Counted from the first letter of the stretch, positions 17,864 through 28,851 are shown. The stretch is DNA of 64,000 bases from Methylobacterium sp. Leaf465 (GCF_001424705.1 NZ_LMRA01000034.1:245988-309987), one strand, 5' to 3'. Translations and numbers: made by a program. Notes: generated from the sequence alone by a model not told the origin.

Positions 17864-18718
17864 ATGCAGGAAACCCGATCGGCGACGACGCTGCCACTAC
17901 TTGGTCTCCTCCTGGCCGTTCCTGGTCTCGGTGGTTGCAATACCTATGCGGGTGCACCCACGGTGACGGGTTCGACGCTCGCAGCCAAGCCGGTGTCCGT
18001 CACCGATGAAGAGCGCGACTGTCTCGGTCGGGCGATGTACTTCGAGTCGAATCGCAGCGACGCCGAAGGCCTGCTCGCCGTCGGCACGGTGGTCATGAAC
18101 CGGCTCGAGGCCGCCGCCTTTCCGAATGGCGGGATCTGCTCGGTGGTCGGCCAGCCCCGGCAATTCGCCCCCGGTGTCCTGACGAAGAAGATGGACGACA
18201 AGAGCCTGCAGAAGGTCGCCGAGGTGACCGATGCCGTCCTCGATGGCCAGCGCCACCCGAAGGTCGGGCGAGCGATGTACTTCCACACGGCCGGCCTGCG
18301 CTTCCCCTACAACAACATGCACTACGTGGCGGTGGCCGGCGGCAACGCCTTCTACGAGAAGCGCAAGCCCGGCGCCGTGGAGCAGGCCACGCCGCCCGCG
18401 CCCGCCACCGCGCTCGCCTTCGCCTCGGCCGAGGCCCCCGCGGCGCCGACGATGCCCGTGGTCGCGGCCTCGGTTTCCCCCGCGGCCGCCCCCATCCCCG
18501 CCCCGGTCGAGACCGCGGCTGCCCGCGCGACCCTGACCGCCTCGGTGCCGGACCATCGTGCGGCCCCGATCCGTACGGTGCGGGCCACCGTCGACGAGAA
18601 GCCCGCACCCGCGGCCAGGGCACCGAAGGCCGCCCACAGCCGCGTCGCCCTGACGCCGGCCGCCCTGGCTCCTGAGCCGCTGATCCCTCCGCCCGTCCTC
18701 AACCTGCCAAGGCCGTGA
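17864..18718 (+). CDS. SleB-type cell wall hydrolase, lipoprotein
   Basis: A 284-residue protein with a lipoprotein signal peptide ending in LGGC (lipobox, Cys at about residue 25). The hydrolase_2/SleB-like domain covers about residues 45-170: CLGRAMYFESNRSDAEGLLAV with the conserved Glu of YFES, VVMNR, and GRAMYFHTAGLRF. The domain cleaves peptidoglycan, as in spore-cortex lytic enzymes and proteobacterial relatives. The remaining 110 residues are Ala/Pro-rich and probably disordered. The start was chosen on GGAG at 17851-17854, 9 bases upstream; the ATG at 17831 would add 11 residues. Likely anchored to a membrane facing the periplasm. Confidence 0.85.
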   Translation: MQETRSATTLPLLGLLLAVPGLGGCNTYAGAPTVTGSTLAAKPVSVTDEERDCLGRAMYFESNRSDAEGLLAVGTVVMNRLEAAAFPNGGICSVVGQPRQFAPGVLTKKMDDKSLQKVAEVTDAVLDGQRHPKVGRAMYFHTAGLRFPYNNMHYVAVAGGNAFYEKRKPGAVEQATPPAPATALAFASAEAPAAPTMPVVAASVSPAAAPIPAPVETAAARATLTASVPDHRAAPIRTVRATVDEKPAPAARAPKAAHSRVALTPAALAPEPLIPPPVLNLPRP

Positions 18719-18869
18719 GCCGGCCCCCGGGGAACCGCCGCGAGCCGCGGGCCGATTCCCGACGGGCCTCGGTTCCGGCGCTCTGCGTGCCGCTTTCGGT
18801 CGCGGAGACTAACGGGGCCGCCACCCTACCTGAAATCGCACCTTTTCCTTACCGCAGGTCGCGAAGAAC

Positions 18870-19169
18870 ATGGTTCGGCCGATCGCCCATCTCACAAAGG
18901 CGTGCACGCGTGCGATCGTCCGTGCACTCACTGGGGGCTTCGATGCGCTGACGGGTCCGATCGGACGCCTGAACGATCGCGTCGAAGCGCACCTGCGCGA
19001 TCGGACACCGCTGCTCAGGGCCTATTATGCGCGTCCCGCGCCTCGGCTGGCTGCGCCGTTGCCCGTTCTCGACGGGCCCATCGATCTGGCGCTTCGTGGT
19101 GGAATCCGCGAGACCGCGCCGGGCCGACCGGCGGAGACGACGGCGCCGCAGCCATCCGCCGTTGCATGA
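18870..19169 (+). CDS. Hypothetical 99-residue protein
   Basis: Starts ATG after a weak GCAGGT and encodes an amphipathic N-terminal half (VRPIAHLTKACTRAIVRALTGGFDAL) and a Pro/Ala-rich tail. No signal peptide, membrane helix or known domain. The codon third positions are GC-rich but less strongly than in neighbours, so coding status is only probable. It stands alone between the cell wall hydrolase and the convergent kup. Confidence 0.45.
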   Translation: MVRPIAHLTKACTRAIVRALTGGFDALTGPIGRLNDRVEAHLRDRTPLLRAYYARPAPRLAAPLPVLDGPIDLALRGGIRETAPGRPAETTAPQPSAVA

Positions 19170-19287
19170 GCCAGGTGCCGCCCTCCGAAGCCACCTGATC
19201 CGCTCACTGCGGTGGCGCTTCGCCCGAATGTCGGAAAACCCGCCCGTCGCGGCCCTTCGGACCGGGAGGCCGCCTTCGGCACGGTCC

Positions 19288-21237
19288 CTACACGGTCACC
19301 TGGGTCCCAACCTCGACCACGCGGCCGGTGGGGATCTGGAAGAAGTCCGTGGCGTCGTTGGCGTTCTTGGCCAGGGTGATGAAGATTCGGTCCTGCCACA
19401 GGGGCATGCCCGAATGGGCGGCCGGGCGGATCGAGCGGCGGGACAGGAAGAACGACGTCGCCATGATGTCGAACTTGAAGCCCTGCTTGCGCAGCAGCGT
19501 CAGGGTCCGGGGGATGTTCGGCGTCTCCATGTAGCCGAACTTCATCACCACCTTGTGGAAGTGCGGGCCGATCGGCTCGATGTGGATACGGTCGACCTCG
19601 GCGGCGCGGGGCGTGTCCACGGTCTCCACGGTGAGCACCACGTTCTTCTCGTGTAGCACCTTGTTGTGCTTCAGGTTGTGCAGCAGGGCTGCCGGGGCGA
19701 TGTAGGGGTCGCTGGTCAGGAACACCGCGGTGCCGCGGACGTGATGCGGCGGGCTCTTCTCCAGCATGCTGACGAGCTCGGTGAGCGGTACGTCAGTCTT
19801 GCGCGTCTTGTTGATCAGGATCCCGACGCCGCGCACCCAGGTCCACATCATGACGATCAGGGCACCGGCGAACAGCAGGGGTACGTAGCCGCCCTCGAAC
19901 ACCTTCAGCATGTTCGACAGGAGGAACAGGAACTCCACCGCCGCGAAGGGCAGGATTGCGAGGCCGGCGGCCCAGGGCGACCATTTCCAGGTCTTCCACA
20001 GCACCAGGAAGGCGAGGCTGGCGGTGATCAGCATCGTGCCCGTCACGGCGATGCCGTAGGCCGAGGCCAGGGCCGCCGAGGAGCGGAACAGAACCGCCAG
20101 GATCACCACGCCGACCATCAGCAGCGCGTTGATCTGCGGCAGGTAGATCTGGCCCGAATGCGATTCGGAGGTGTGGCGGATCTCCAGGCGCGGCAGCAGG
20201 CCGAGCTGGATCGCCTGGCGCGACAGCGAGAAGGCGCCGGTGATGACGGCCTGGCTCGCCGTGACGGTGGCGGCGGTGGCGAGCAGCACCATCGGCAGCA
20301 GGCCCCATTCGGGCACGAGCTGGAAGAACGGATCGGTGGTGTCGGGCTTCGACAGCACCAGGGCCGCCTGGCCGAAATAGTTCAGGACGAGGCAGGGGCC
20401 GACGAGGCCGAGCCAGGCGATCTGGATCGGCCGGCGCCCGAAATGGCCGAGATCGGCGAACAGGGCCTCGGCCCCCGTCACCGCCAGGAACACCGCGCCG
20501 AGCGCCACCAGGGCGCCGGTGCCGTGCCCGAGGAGGTAATGCACCGCGTAGTACGGGTTGAGGGCCCAGAACACGTCGGTGTTGGCAGCGATGTGGGGCA
20601 GGGCGGCGAGCGCCATCGCGGCGAACCACACCACCATCACGGGGCCGAAGAAGGAGGCCACCTTGCTGGTGCCGCGCACCTGGATGAGGAACAGCGGCAC
20701 GATGATCGCGATGGTGATCGGCAGCACGTACGAATCGAAGGCCGGGGTGACGAGCTTCAGGCCCTCCACCGCCGAGAGCACCGAGATCGCCGGCGTGATG
20801 ATGGCGTCGCCGTAGAACAGCGAGGCGCCGAGCAGACCGAACATGAACACCACGCGGGAGCCGCCGAGCGCCGTGCGGGCCAGTGCCATCAGCGAGAGGA
20901 TGCCGCCCTCGCCGTTGTTGTCCATCCGCAGCAGGATAACGACGTACTTGATGGTGACGATGAGGACGAGGGCCCACAGGATCAGCGAGGCGACGCCCAG
21001 CACCTCCTCGCGCAGCAGGATGCCGTCGGCCCGCGCCGAGACCAGGGCCTCGCGGAAGGCGTAGAGCGGGCTCGTCCCGATGTCGCCGTAGACAACCCCG
21101 ACGGAACCGAGGACCAGCGTCCACAGGCCCGCCGGGCCGTGGGCCCGGGCGGTCTCGGGCGAGGCCTCGGCGGCCGGAGGTGCACCGGCGCCGTCGGGTT
21201 TGGCGGCGGGCGCGCTCGAAGGGGCGGTTTGCGTCAT
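19288..21237 (-). CDS. kup: KUP/HAK/KT family low-affinity potassium transporter
   Basis: A 649-residue membrane protein: about twelve hydrophobic segments between residues 38 and 480, then a soluble C-terminal domain of about 150 residues. The family motif [19 protein letters not shown] is present near the start, along with [19 protein letters not shown]. Kup takes up K+ with protons. The first 35 residues are Ala/Pro-rich and variable. A 215-bp gap separates it from ispG, transcribed in the same direction, so it probably has its own promoter. Confidence 0.96.
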   Translation of the reverse strand: MTQTAPSSAPAAKPDGAGAPPAAEASPETARAHGPAGLWTLVLGSVGVVYGDIGTSPLYAFREALVSARADGILLREEVLGVASLILWALVLIVTIKYVVILLRMDNNGEGGILSLMALARTALGGSRVVFMFGLLGASLFYGDAIITPAISVLSAVEGLKLVTPAFDSYVLPITIAIIVPLFLIQVRGTSKVASFFGPVMVVWFAAMALAALPHIAANTDVFWALNPYYAVHYLLGHGTGALVALGAVFLAVTGAEALFADLGHFGRRPIQIAWLGLVGPCLVLNYFGQAALVLSKPDTTDPFFQLVPEWGLLPMVLLATAATVTASQAVITGAFSLSRQAIQLGLLPRLEIRHTSESHSGQIYLPQINALLMVGVVILAVLFRSSAALASAYGIAVTGTMLITASLAFLVLWKTWKWSPWAAGLAILPFAAVEFLFLLSNMLKVFEGGYVPLLFAGALIVMMWTWVRGVGILINKTRKTDVPLTELVSMLEKSPPHHVRGTAVFLTSDPYIAPAALLHNLKHNKVLHEKNVVLTVETVDTPRAAEVDRIHIEPIGPHFHKVVMKFGYMETPNIPRTLTLLRKQGFKFDIMATSFFLSRRSIRPAAHSGMPLWQDRIFITLAKNANDATDFFQIPTGRVVEVGTQVTV

Positions 21238-21452
21238 TCGGCTCGATCGAGGCTCGTGGCGAGCCCAACGTCTCGCGGCGCGAGTTTGCTCGCGCGCGAG
21301 AACGCCGGGGCCGTCCCGACGGGGTCGGGCGGCGGGGGACGGTCGCGTTCACGCTATCATGCGGCGCAGGACGCGAGAACGGCAACCTGGTCGCGGTTGC
21401 CGCTCATCGGGGTTCGAGTCCGGATCGCGTCCGGCAGCTGCGCGTCAGGAGG

Positions 21453-22760
<1,308 letters not shown>

Positions 22761-23113
22761 CGTTGACTGTGCGCTCCGAGGAACGTCCGCCGCCGACCGG
22801 GAGCCTCCGATCGGGCCGATCCGGACCGGGGGCGGCGTTCCGATGCCGCAAACTCTACGCCCTCGATCGTTTAGCTGAGATGACGGCGGGCGGGCGTCAA
22901 GTCCGCTGCGTCACCGGGCATTCCGGATGGCACAGCGAACACGCTGATCGTATTCGGCTTCTCCCATGTCCCATCCGGGCGGCGATGTCGAGTTTCCGGA
23001 CCGGTCCGGGTGGCAGGGCTGCGTCGCGGACAGGGAACCGCTGCATCTTCCCGCCTGTTTGTGGCCTTGCGGCATCATATATTGCGCTGCAGCATAAACG
23101 TTGGGAGATCCGC
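22761..23113. other. 353-bp divergent intergenic region between ispG and the patatin gene
   Basis: No gene seen. Promoters for both flanking genes must lie here. On the minus strand a TTGACG at 22895-22900 could be a -35 for ispG, without a convincing -10. On the plus strand an AT-rich CATCATATATT precedes the GCTGCAGC palindrome described separately. Confidence 0.5.
23082..23097 (+). promoter_or_regulatory. Possible PhaR-type operator before the patatin gene
   Basis: TTGCGCTGCAGCATAA contains the perfect palindrome GCTGCAGC and resembles the TGC-rich, roughly dyad-symmetric sites bound by alphaproteobacterial PhaR at phasin promoters. It sits 5 bases after TATATT and just ahead of the ribosome binding site, where a bound repressor would block transcription. 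A phaR gene is present at 44575. The match is by eye only. Confidence 0.35.
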
Positions 23114-24226
23114 ATGCTTGATCCGCATCAGCAGCCGACGGTCGATTCGCTCATCGACGTCCCGGTCGAACGGGACCTGCGGATGCAGCCCGCCGCGAAG
23201 ACCCGTGTGATGGCGGGTCCGCACGCGGAGAAGACCGTCGCCCTCGCCCTTCAGGGCGGCGGCGCGCACGGCGCCTTCACCTGGGGCGTGCTCGATGCGC
23301 TGATCGAGGACGGGCGCCTCGGTTTCGAGGCGATCACCGGGGCGAGCGCCGGGGCGATGAATGCCGTCGTGATGGTCGATGGCTGGCTCGAGGACGGGCC
23401 CGGGGGCGCTCGCCGGGCCCTGGAGCGGTTCTGGCGCGAGGTCAGCCTCGATGGCGACTTCTGGCCGGCTCAGCGCCGCGCCTTCAGCGGTCTGTTCGAG
23501 TTCTGGTCGAACAATCCGATCGCGGAGTTCTGGAGCCGGGCCCTGAAGACCAGCCCCTACACCTCGAACCCGCTGAACTACAATCCGCTCCGCAAGGTGC
23601 TCGCCGCCCAGGTGGATTTCGAGCGCCTGCGCGCCGCTGAGACCGCTGCGGTGTTCGTCTCCGCCACCAATGTCTGGACGGGCAAGCTCGCGGTGTTCGA
23701 GCGCGAGGCGCTGAACGTCGATCACCTTATGGCCTCCGCCTGCCTGCCGACCGTGTTCCAGGCGGTGGAGATCGACGGCGTGCCCTACTGGGATGGCGGC
23801 TATCTCGGCAACCCGCCGCTCTATCCCCTCTATCGCGGGGCCGAGACCCGCGACATCGTCCTGGTGCAGATCAACCCGGTGGAGCGCCGCGAGACCCCGC
23901 GCACGCCGCAGGAGATCCAGGACCGGCTCAACGAGATCACCTTCAACGCCAACCTCATGCGCGAACTGCGCGCGATCGACTTCGTCGACCACCTCATCGC
24001 CGAGGGCGTGCTCGGCCGGGGCGAGTACCAGTCGCAGTACGTCCACCGCATCGACGGCACGGGCGCCCTCGACGAGTACCAGGCCTCCTCGCGCCTCGAT
24101 GCCCGCTGGCGAGTGTTCGAGCGCCTGCGAGACAAGGGCCGCGGTGCGGCTCAGGCCTGGATCGCCGAGAATTACGAGCAGATCGGCCGAACCTGCACCC
24201 TCGATCTCGAGGCGACCTACCGTTGA
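23114..24226 (+). CDS. Patatin-like phospholipase family protein
   Basis: A 370-residue predicted acyl hydrolase. The oxyanion-hole motif GGGAHGAF (about residue 48), the nucleophile GASAG (about 76-80, Ser in G-x-S-x-G) and the partner Asp in WDGGYLGNPPL (about 226-228) form the Ser-Asp dyad of patatins. No signal peptide or membrane helix, so it is probably cytoplasmic. Substrates may be phospholipids or storage lipids. GGGAG lies 6 bases before the ATG at 23114; the open frame upstream to 22763 is not protein-like. The operator-like palindrome upstream hints at a link with polyhydroxybutyrate granules, which is inference. Confidence 0.9.
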   Translation: MLDPHQQPTVDSLIDVPVERDLRMQPAAKTRVMAGPHAEKTVALALQGGGAHGAFTWGVLDALIEDGRLGFEAITGASAGAMNAVVMVDGWLEDGPGGARRALERFWREVSLDGDFWPAQRRAFSGLFEFWSNNPIAEFWSRALKTSPYTSNPLNYNPLRKVLAAQVDFERLRAAETAAVFVSATNVWTGKLAVFEREALNVDHLMASACLPTVFQAVEIDGVPYWDGGYLGNPPLYPLYRGAETRDIVLVQINPVERRETPRTPQEIQDRLNEITFNANLMRELRAIDFVDHLIAEGVLGRGEYQSQYVHRIDGTGALDEYQASSRLDARWRVFERLRDKGRGAAQAWIAENYEQIGRTCTLDLEATYR

Positions 24227-24283
24227 TGCGCGTCCACACGCCGCGGCTGGATTAAGAGCAGCGGTTCGTGCGTTGATACTCTT

Positions 24284-24904
24284 ATGACGACCGAACCGAA
24301 CCGGCCCGGCCCCGCTGCCATCGTCGACCTTCTCGTGCCGCTCCGGCGCTACGCGCGGGCCCTGACGCGCGACACGCTGCGGGCCGATGACCTCGTGCAC
24401 GATGCGCTGGTGCGGGCCCTGGAATCGGGCCAGGCGGCGCGGCCGAACACCAACCTGCGCACCTGGATGATGACGGTGCTGCACAACGTCTTCATCGACG
24501 AGCAGCGCCGGAAGCGGGTCGAGGCCCGCCACGCCGATACCCTCGTGCAGATGAGCGAGGAGATGGCGCCCCCGGCCCAGGAGGCGCAGGTCCGCCTCGC
24601 GCAGATCCGGCGCGCCTTCCTCACGCTGCCGGAAGAGCAGCGCGCCGCCCTTCACCTCGTTACCCTGGAAGGTATGGCCTATGCCGATGCGGCGGCCGTC
24701 CTCGGCATCCCCATCGGCACGCTGATGTCGCGCCTCGGCCGGGGCCGCGCCGCCCTGCGGGCCTTCGAGGAAGGTGAGCGCCAGGGGAGCGGTGTCGCCG
24801 AGCGGCGCCAGCGCCTCGCGGCCGAGCGGCCGCGCCTGCGCCTCGTCGCCCAGGACGAGGACGACGCATCGCACCGAACGGGCCGCGCCGTCGGCGACAC
24901 CTGA
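24284..24904 (+). CDS. ECF-type RNA polymerase sigma factor
   Basis: A 206-residue group IV sigma factor. Region 2 (LRRYARALTRDTLRADDLVHDALVRALE, then NLRTWMMTVLHNVFIDEQRRK) binds core and the -10. Region 4 (AFLTLPEEQRAALHLVTLEGMAYADAAAVLGIPIGTLMSRLGRGR) has the helix-turn-helix. The last 40 residues are an Arg-rich tail not needed for the fold. No Shine-Dalgarno is seen before the ATG. The gene 112 bp downstream encodes a putative membrane anti-sigma factor in the same direction. The stimulus is not evident. Confidence 0.9.
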   Translation: MTTEPNRPGPAAIVDLLVPLRRYARALTRDTLRADDLVHDALVRALESGQAARPNTNLRTWMMTVLHNVFIDEQRRKRVEARHADTLVQMSEEMAPPAQEAQVRLAQIRRAFLTLPEEQRAALHLVTLEGMAYADAAAVLGIPIGTLMSRLGRGRAALRAFEEGERQGSGVAERRQRLAAERPRLRLVAQDEDDASHRTGRAVGDT

Positions 24905-25015
24905 GACGTTTTCGAAGACCGGGACGGAGCGCCATAGGCAGGCCGATCCGTTCTTAGCGCGGCCGGGACTCCTCGTCCGGGGACGCGCCCCCTGTATCCG
25001 ACCGGAGCCGACGCC

Positions 25016-25810
25016 ATGGACCAGACCGCGATGATCGATCCGATCACCGAGAATGACCTCACCGCCTTCGTGGATGGGCAGCTCGATGGCCTGCGCCGCC
25101 TCGACGTGGAGGCACACTTGGCGCGCAATCCCGAGACCGCCGCGCAGATCATGGCCGAGCTACACGACCGGGACGCGCTCCGGCAGGCCTTCGCCATTCT
25201 TCCCGGCCCCGGACCGGAGCGCAACCGGGCCGCCGCACGGCGCCTCGACCGGACCCTGGCCTGGCGCCGGTTCGGTGACCGCCTGCGTCGCGCCGCGGTG
25301 ATCGCGCTCCTCGTTGGCACCGGCTGGCTGGCCCATTCCGACGGGCCTTTCCTCGGCGTGCCGGACACGTTCGCCTCCCCCGTCGATCCGGCCCTGGTCG
25401 CCGATGCCCGCCACGCCCGCGAGGCGGCGCAGGTCCGCGCCCGCATCGCCGCGCAGCGGGGCGATCAGGCCCAGGCTTATGATCGCGCCGGCATTGCCGC
25501 AGCTACCGGCATCGCGTTGCCCGACCTGCCGGCGGACTGGACGGTGCGCGATGTGCAGATCGTGCCGGCCCGCAACGGCACCGGCATCGAGGTGGTGATT
25601 GACGCCGGCAAGCTCGGCGAAGTCTCCCTGTTTGCCACCCGCAGCCTCGACGGCCACGTCGCTCCGAGCGAGGTCACGAGCCCCGGCGACGGCGAGACCG
25701 CCTACTGGACCGCCGGTCACTCGGCCTACGCCCTCAGCGGAGGTCACGACCACGTCGGTCTCGAATCCGCAGCGCGCAACCTCGCCGGCCGGACTGCGAC
25801 GAAGCTCTGA
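25016..25810 (+). CDS. Putative membrane-anchored anti-sigma factor
   Basis: A 264-residue protein. The cytoplasmic N-terminal 85 residues begin ITENDLTAFVDGQLDGLRRLDVEAHLARNPE, a pattern typical of alphaproteobacterial anti-sigma factors (the zinc-finger-like fold but with no Cys). One membrane helix follows (AAVIALLVGTGWLAHS, about 100-116), then a 145-residue periplasmic domain with predicted beta structure (VRDVQIVPARNGTGIEVVIDAGKLGEVSLFA is split by no gap). CGGAG lies 9 bases before the ATG. The pairing with the ECF gene supports its role, and the periplasmic part is probably the signal receiver. Confidence 0.8.
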   Translation: MDQTAMIDPITENDLTAFVDGQLDGLRRLDVEAHLARNPETAAQIMAELHDRDALRQAFAILPGPGPERNRAAARRLDRTLAWRRFGDRLRRAAVIALLVGTGWLAHSDGPFLGVPDTFASPVDPALVADARHAREAAQVRARIAAQRGDQAQAYDRAGIAAATGIALPDLPADWTVRDVQIVPARNGTGIEVVIDAGKLGEVSLFATRSLDGHVAPSEVTSPGDGETAYWTAGHSAYALSGGHDHVGLESAARNLAGRTATKL

Positions 25811-26067
25811 TCGGTCGTCGCGTCGGTCCGGCGCCTGCATTGCCCGGTTTCCGCGACGCGGCGCTCTCCCGGCGCGTCGATCGCCTGTGTCGATGCAGGA
25901 CGACCAAGTCGGGTCATTCGCCTCTTCCGACGTTTTCCGGGAGCCCGAAAGAAACATCGAAAGCGATTTCGTCAGCGTTCAGACGAGCCGTGCCATAGGC
26001 CTGTTGTATAGAAGCCCTATACTCCGATTGCACTCGCTCTGTGCCGACCTCTGACGCCGAGACGCCG

Positions 26068-26928
26068 ATGGCCCGCCTGCTCCCGACCCTGATGTTTCTG
26101 GCCGCCCTGCCGGTGGGGATTGCCCCTACGGCGGTTCGGGCGGAGGAGAATGCGCCGAAACCGGTCTCGGCCCCCGCCGTCGGTGTCACGCCCCTGACAC
26201 CCGGCAAGGCAGCCCGGGCACCCTACCTCTCCGAGGCACAGGCGCCCGACACCGTCGCGATCCTCGGAGCCCCGCCGCGGGGCCAGTCGGCGGCCGAGTC
26301 GGCGGACAAAGCCGCGTTCGTCGCAACTCGGGCCCTCAAGGGAACGCCGCGCTGGACCCTGGCCACCACCGATGTGGCCGATGGCGCCTCGGCGATCCTT
26401 GACGACTTTGCCTGCGTCATCGGCCAGCGTATCGAGCAGTCCCGGGCGCCTGCCCTGATGACCCTTCTGGAACGCGCGCGCCTCGACATCGCCCAGGCCA
26501 CTCGTGGTCCGAAGCTGCATTACCGCCGCCTGCGCCCCTTCGTCGGCAACGACGCGGAGATCTGCGTGATGCGGACCTCCGACCTCGGCAATGCCTTCAG
26601 CTTCCCGTCGAGCCATGCGACCCAGGCCTGGACCTACGCGGCGATCATGGCGGCCCTGATGCCCGAGAAGGCGACCCAGTTCTTCGTCCGTGCCCGCTCC
26701 TACGGCGAGAGCCGTGTCGTCTGCGGTCTGCACTGGGCGAGCGATATCGAGGCCGGGCGCACGGCTGCCAGCGCCGTCTTCGCCGCCCTTCAGGGCGACG
26801 CCGGCTTTCGGGCCGATCTGGAGAAGGCTCGCGTCGAACTCGGCAAGCTCAGGGCCGCCGGCGGTCCGGCTCCCGACCAAGCCGTCTGTGCCCGCGAGGA
26901 GGCCGCCGCCCGTGAGCCGATCCTGTAG
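26068..26928 (+). CDS. Class A non-specific acid phosphatase (PAP2 superfamily), periplasmic
   Basis: A 286-residue exported protein: a signal peptide (MARLLPTLMFLAALPVGIAP, cleavage near VRAEE) and a PAP2/PhoN-type domain. The phosphatase signature is complete: KLHYRRLRPF (K-x6-R-P), FPSSHATQAW (PSxH) and SRVVCGLHWASDIEAGR (SRxxxGxHxxxD). It should release phosphate from organic phosphomonoesters in the periplasm through a phosphohistidine. A GTG at 26041 is an alternative start nine codons upstream, but the signal peptide begins at the ATG. A TATAG-CTATA inverted repeat (26007-26021) lies upstream. Immediately downstream is the TonB receptor remnant. Confidence 0.88.
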   Translation: MARLLPTLMFLAALPVGIAPTAVRAEENAPKPVSAPAVGVTPLTPGKAARAPYLSEAQAPDTVAILGAPPRGQSAAESADKAAFVATRALKGTPRWTLATTDVADGASAILDDFACVIGQRIEQSRAPALMTLLERARLDIAQATRGPKLHYRRLRPFVGNDAEICVMRTSDLGNAFSFPSSHATQAWTYAAIMAALMPEKATQFFVRARSYGESRVVCGLHWASDIEAGRTAASAVFAALQGDAGFRADLEKARVELGKLRAAGGPAPDQAVCAREEAAAREPIL

Positions 26929-26934
26929 TGTTTG

Positions 26935-27911
26935 ACCGGCGACCCAGCGTTCCCGAACTTCATCACTGAGCAGTACCGGATCGGTTATGCCTTCGAGCAT
27001 CGCTTCGGCCCCGACCCGATCTTCCGGCAGAACTTCCGCAACCAGCAGATCGACGCTGACCTAAGCTAGACCCAGATCGACGCCCTGAGCGACGATCTCA
27101 CCCGGGCCCTGCGCTCCACGGGCCGGATCACCAACGTGCTCGGCGCGTTCGCGGTCGACAACCAGATCGAGGCGCACGTTGCCACCGGTCCCGTGCAGCG
27201 CACCCTGCTCACCGACGAACTCATGCCCTCTGTGAGCTTCGCGCCCTCCTTCGCCTCACACTTGGGCTCGATCGCGACGGCACACCGTTCCAGTCGACGG
27301 AAGTCCAGCAGATGGCGGCATCAAGTTCAACGTGCCGGGCACCAACGTCGTCCTGAACACCGCCATCTTCGACATCACCCAGACCAACGTGCTGTGGCCC
27401 GACCCCGTCAATCCGTTGGTCGTCCAGGCCGCCGTCGGAGAGGCGCAGGCGCGCGGCGCGGAACCGGAGGCCGTCGCTAATCTCGGACCCGGCTTCAACA
27501 TCCTGGCTGCCTAGAGCCACGTGGACATCCGAACGACCCGGAGCCCGGGCAGCCCGGAGACGGTCGGGCTCGCCTTTTCGGGCATTCCCGGCAACCCCTT
27601 CAAGATGCGCGCGACCTCCGTGCTAACCCCCGGGTCTCGACCTCTACGGTCTCGGGGTCGGCGGCGGCGTGCGCGACGCTGGCAGCAGCCCGGCCAACGA
27701 CGTACCAAGCAGCTTCCGCAACGCCACCGTGACTCTGTTCGATGCCGTACTCGGCTACGAGTTCGCACGGATCGATCCGAAGCTGCAGGGCATGAAGCTG
27801 CAGGCCAACGTCTACAACCTGTTCGACCGCAGCTACCAGACCTGCTGCCAGGCGGGCTTCTGCTATCGCAGTCAGCCGCGCCGGTTCATCGCGAGCCTGA
27901 TCGATCTCTGG
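26935..27911 (+). pseudogene. Remnant of a TonB-dependent siderophore receptor, C-terminal barrel only
   Basis: Fragments in three frames read as the beta-barrel of a FhuA/FpvA-type receptor. The first (ITEQYRIGYAFEHRFG, then QNFRNQQIDADLS) ends in TAG at 27067-27069 and continues in the same frame to about 27230. The second (GTNVVLNTAIFDITQTNVL, then GAEPEAVANLGPGFN) is in another frame. The third (FRNATVTLFDAVLGYEF, VYNLFDRSYQTCC, ending ASLIDLW) is in the third frame. The plug domain and the N-terminal half of the barrel are missing, the middle is shortened, and the original stop after the terminal Trp is lost. No function is expected. Confidence 0.85.
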
Positions 27912-27931
27912 GAACGCGCCGCCCAACGGAA

Positions 27932-27975
27932 GGAGGCCCGGCCGATCACCCCGGCCGAGCCTCCTGAAGGGTTTT
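27932..27975 (+). terminator. Probable rho-independent terminator after the receptor remnant
   Basis: GGAGGCCCGGCCG pairs with CGGCCGAGCCTCC over 13 positions with one mismatch, with a 7-nt loop, followed after a few bases by GGGTTTT. It probably once ended the TonB receptor transcript. The stem would also form in transcripts from the convergent terC. Confidence 0.5.
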
Positions 27976-28000
27976 CCCGTGAAACGTTAACGACGTTTCT

Positions 28001-28750
28001 TCAGGGTTTGGTGATCGTTCCGGTCTGGGCACGCCTGCGGCGTCGGGCCAGCATGTTCAGCCCCTCCACGCCCGCCGAGAAAGCCATGGCAGTGTAGATG
28101 TACCCCTTCGACACGTGAGCACCGAAGCCTTCGGCGATCAGCGTCATGCCAATCATGATCAGGAAGCCCAGCGCCAACATCACCACCGTCGGGTTGGCGG
28201 CGATGAAGCGCGACAACGGGTCGGCAGCCAGCAGCATCACGGTCACGGCGGTGACGACGGCGATCACCATGATGGGCACGTGCTCCGTCATGCCCACCGC
28301 CGTGATGATGCTGTCGATGGAAAACACGAGATCGAGGACGAGGATCTGGCCGATGGCCGCGGTGAAGCCGAGCCGCACAGCGCTGCTCCCGAGCGTCTCC
28401 GGCTCCGGATCGACGGTGTGATGGATCTCCTTCGTGGCCTTCCACAGCAGGAACAGGCCGCCGGCGATGAGGATCAGATCGCGCCAGGAAAAGCCCTTGC
28501 CGAACACCTCGAAGACGGGCTGCGTCAGGGCGACGATGTACGCGATGGTGGCGAGGAGGCCGAGGCGCAGGATCAGCGCCAGGCCGATACCGATGCGCCG
28601 TGCCTTCTGCTGGTGGTCGGGCGGAAGCTTGTTGGTCAGGATCGAGATGAAGATGAGGTTGTCGATGCCGAGCACGACCTCCATCACCACCAGGGTGGCG
28701 AGGGCCGCCCAGGCGGTGGGGTCGCTGGCGAGTTGAAGCAGGCTGTCCAC
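28001..28750 (-). CDS. TerC family integral membrane protein
   Basis: A 249-residue protein with about seven membrane helices. The family motifs [20 protein letters not shown] and [18 protein letters not shown] carry the paired acidic residues in membrane segments. TerC relatives are associated with tellurite resistance or Mn2+ efflux (Alx, MeeF); which applies cannot be told. The start is GTG. The upstream 100 bases show no obvious yybP-ykoY riboswitch, which often precedes Mn-exporting members. Confidence 0.9.
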   Translation of the reverse strand: MDSLLQLASDPTAWAALATLVVMEVVLGIDNLIFISILTNKLPPDHQQKARRIGIGLALILRLGLLATIAYIVALTQPVFEVFGKGFSWRDLILIAGGLFLLWKATKEIHHTVDPEPETLGSSAVRLGFTAAIGQILVLDLVFSIDSIITAVGMTEHVPIMVIAVVTAVTVMLLAADPLSRFIAANPTVVMLALGFLIMIGMTLIAEGFGAHVSKGYIYTAMAFSAGVEGLNMLARRRRRAQTGTITKP

Positions 28751-28822
28751 GGTGGCCTCGTCGAGTCAGTCAGGGTCGCTCCCCCGGACGGCGTCGGGCC
28801 GGGAGCGGGGATGGAGAGGGGC

Positions 28823-28840
28823 GGGGCCGGTCCCGGCCCC
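28823..28840 (-). terminator. GC-rich hairpin downstream of the lipid kinase gene
   Basis: GGGGCCGGTCCCGGCCCC is almost fully self-complementary and lies 12 bases past the stop of the lipid kinase gene. No T-run follows on the minus strand, so it would be an incomplete intrinsic terminator. Confidence 0.35.
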
Positions 28841-28851
28841 GTTCGGCTCGG

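Noticed and set aside
21360..21440. tRNA-like T-loop GGTTCGAGTCC between kup and ispG
   Set aside because: The flanking bases do not form a T-stem beyond two pairs and no acceptor or anticodon stem can be drawn.
23075..25117. 680-codon open frame antisense to the patatin and sigma factor genes
   Set aside because: It spans two clear sense genes and the gap between them, with no domain on its own strand.
27136..27480. 114-codon frame inside the receptor remnant as a separate gene
   Set aside because: Its first part is receptor barrel and the rest is out of frame with the next receptor segment, so it is a product of the decay.
28751..28851. Mn-sensing yybP-ykoY riboswitch upstream of the TerC gene
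   Set aside because: The gap is only about 100 bases, and I could not identify the conserved loop sequences.
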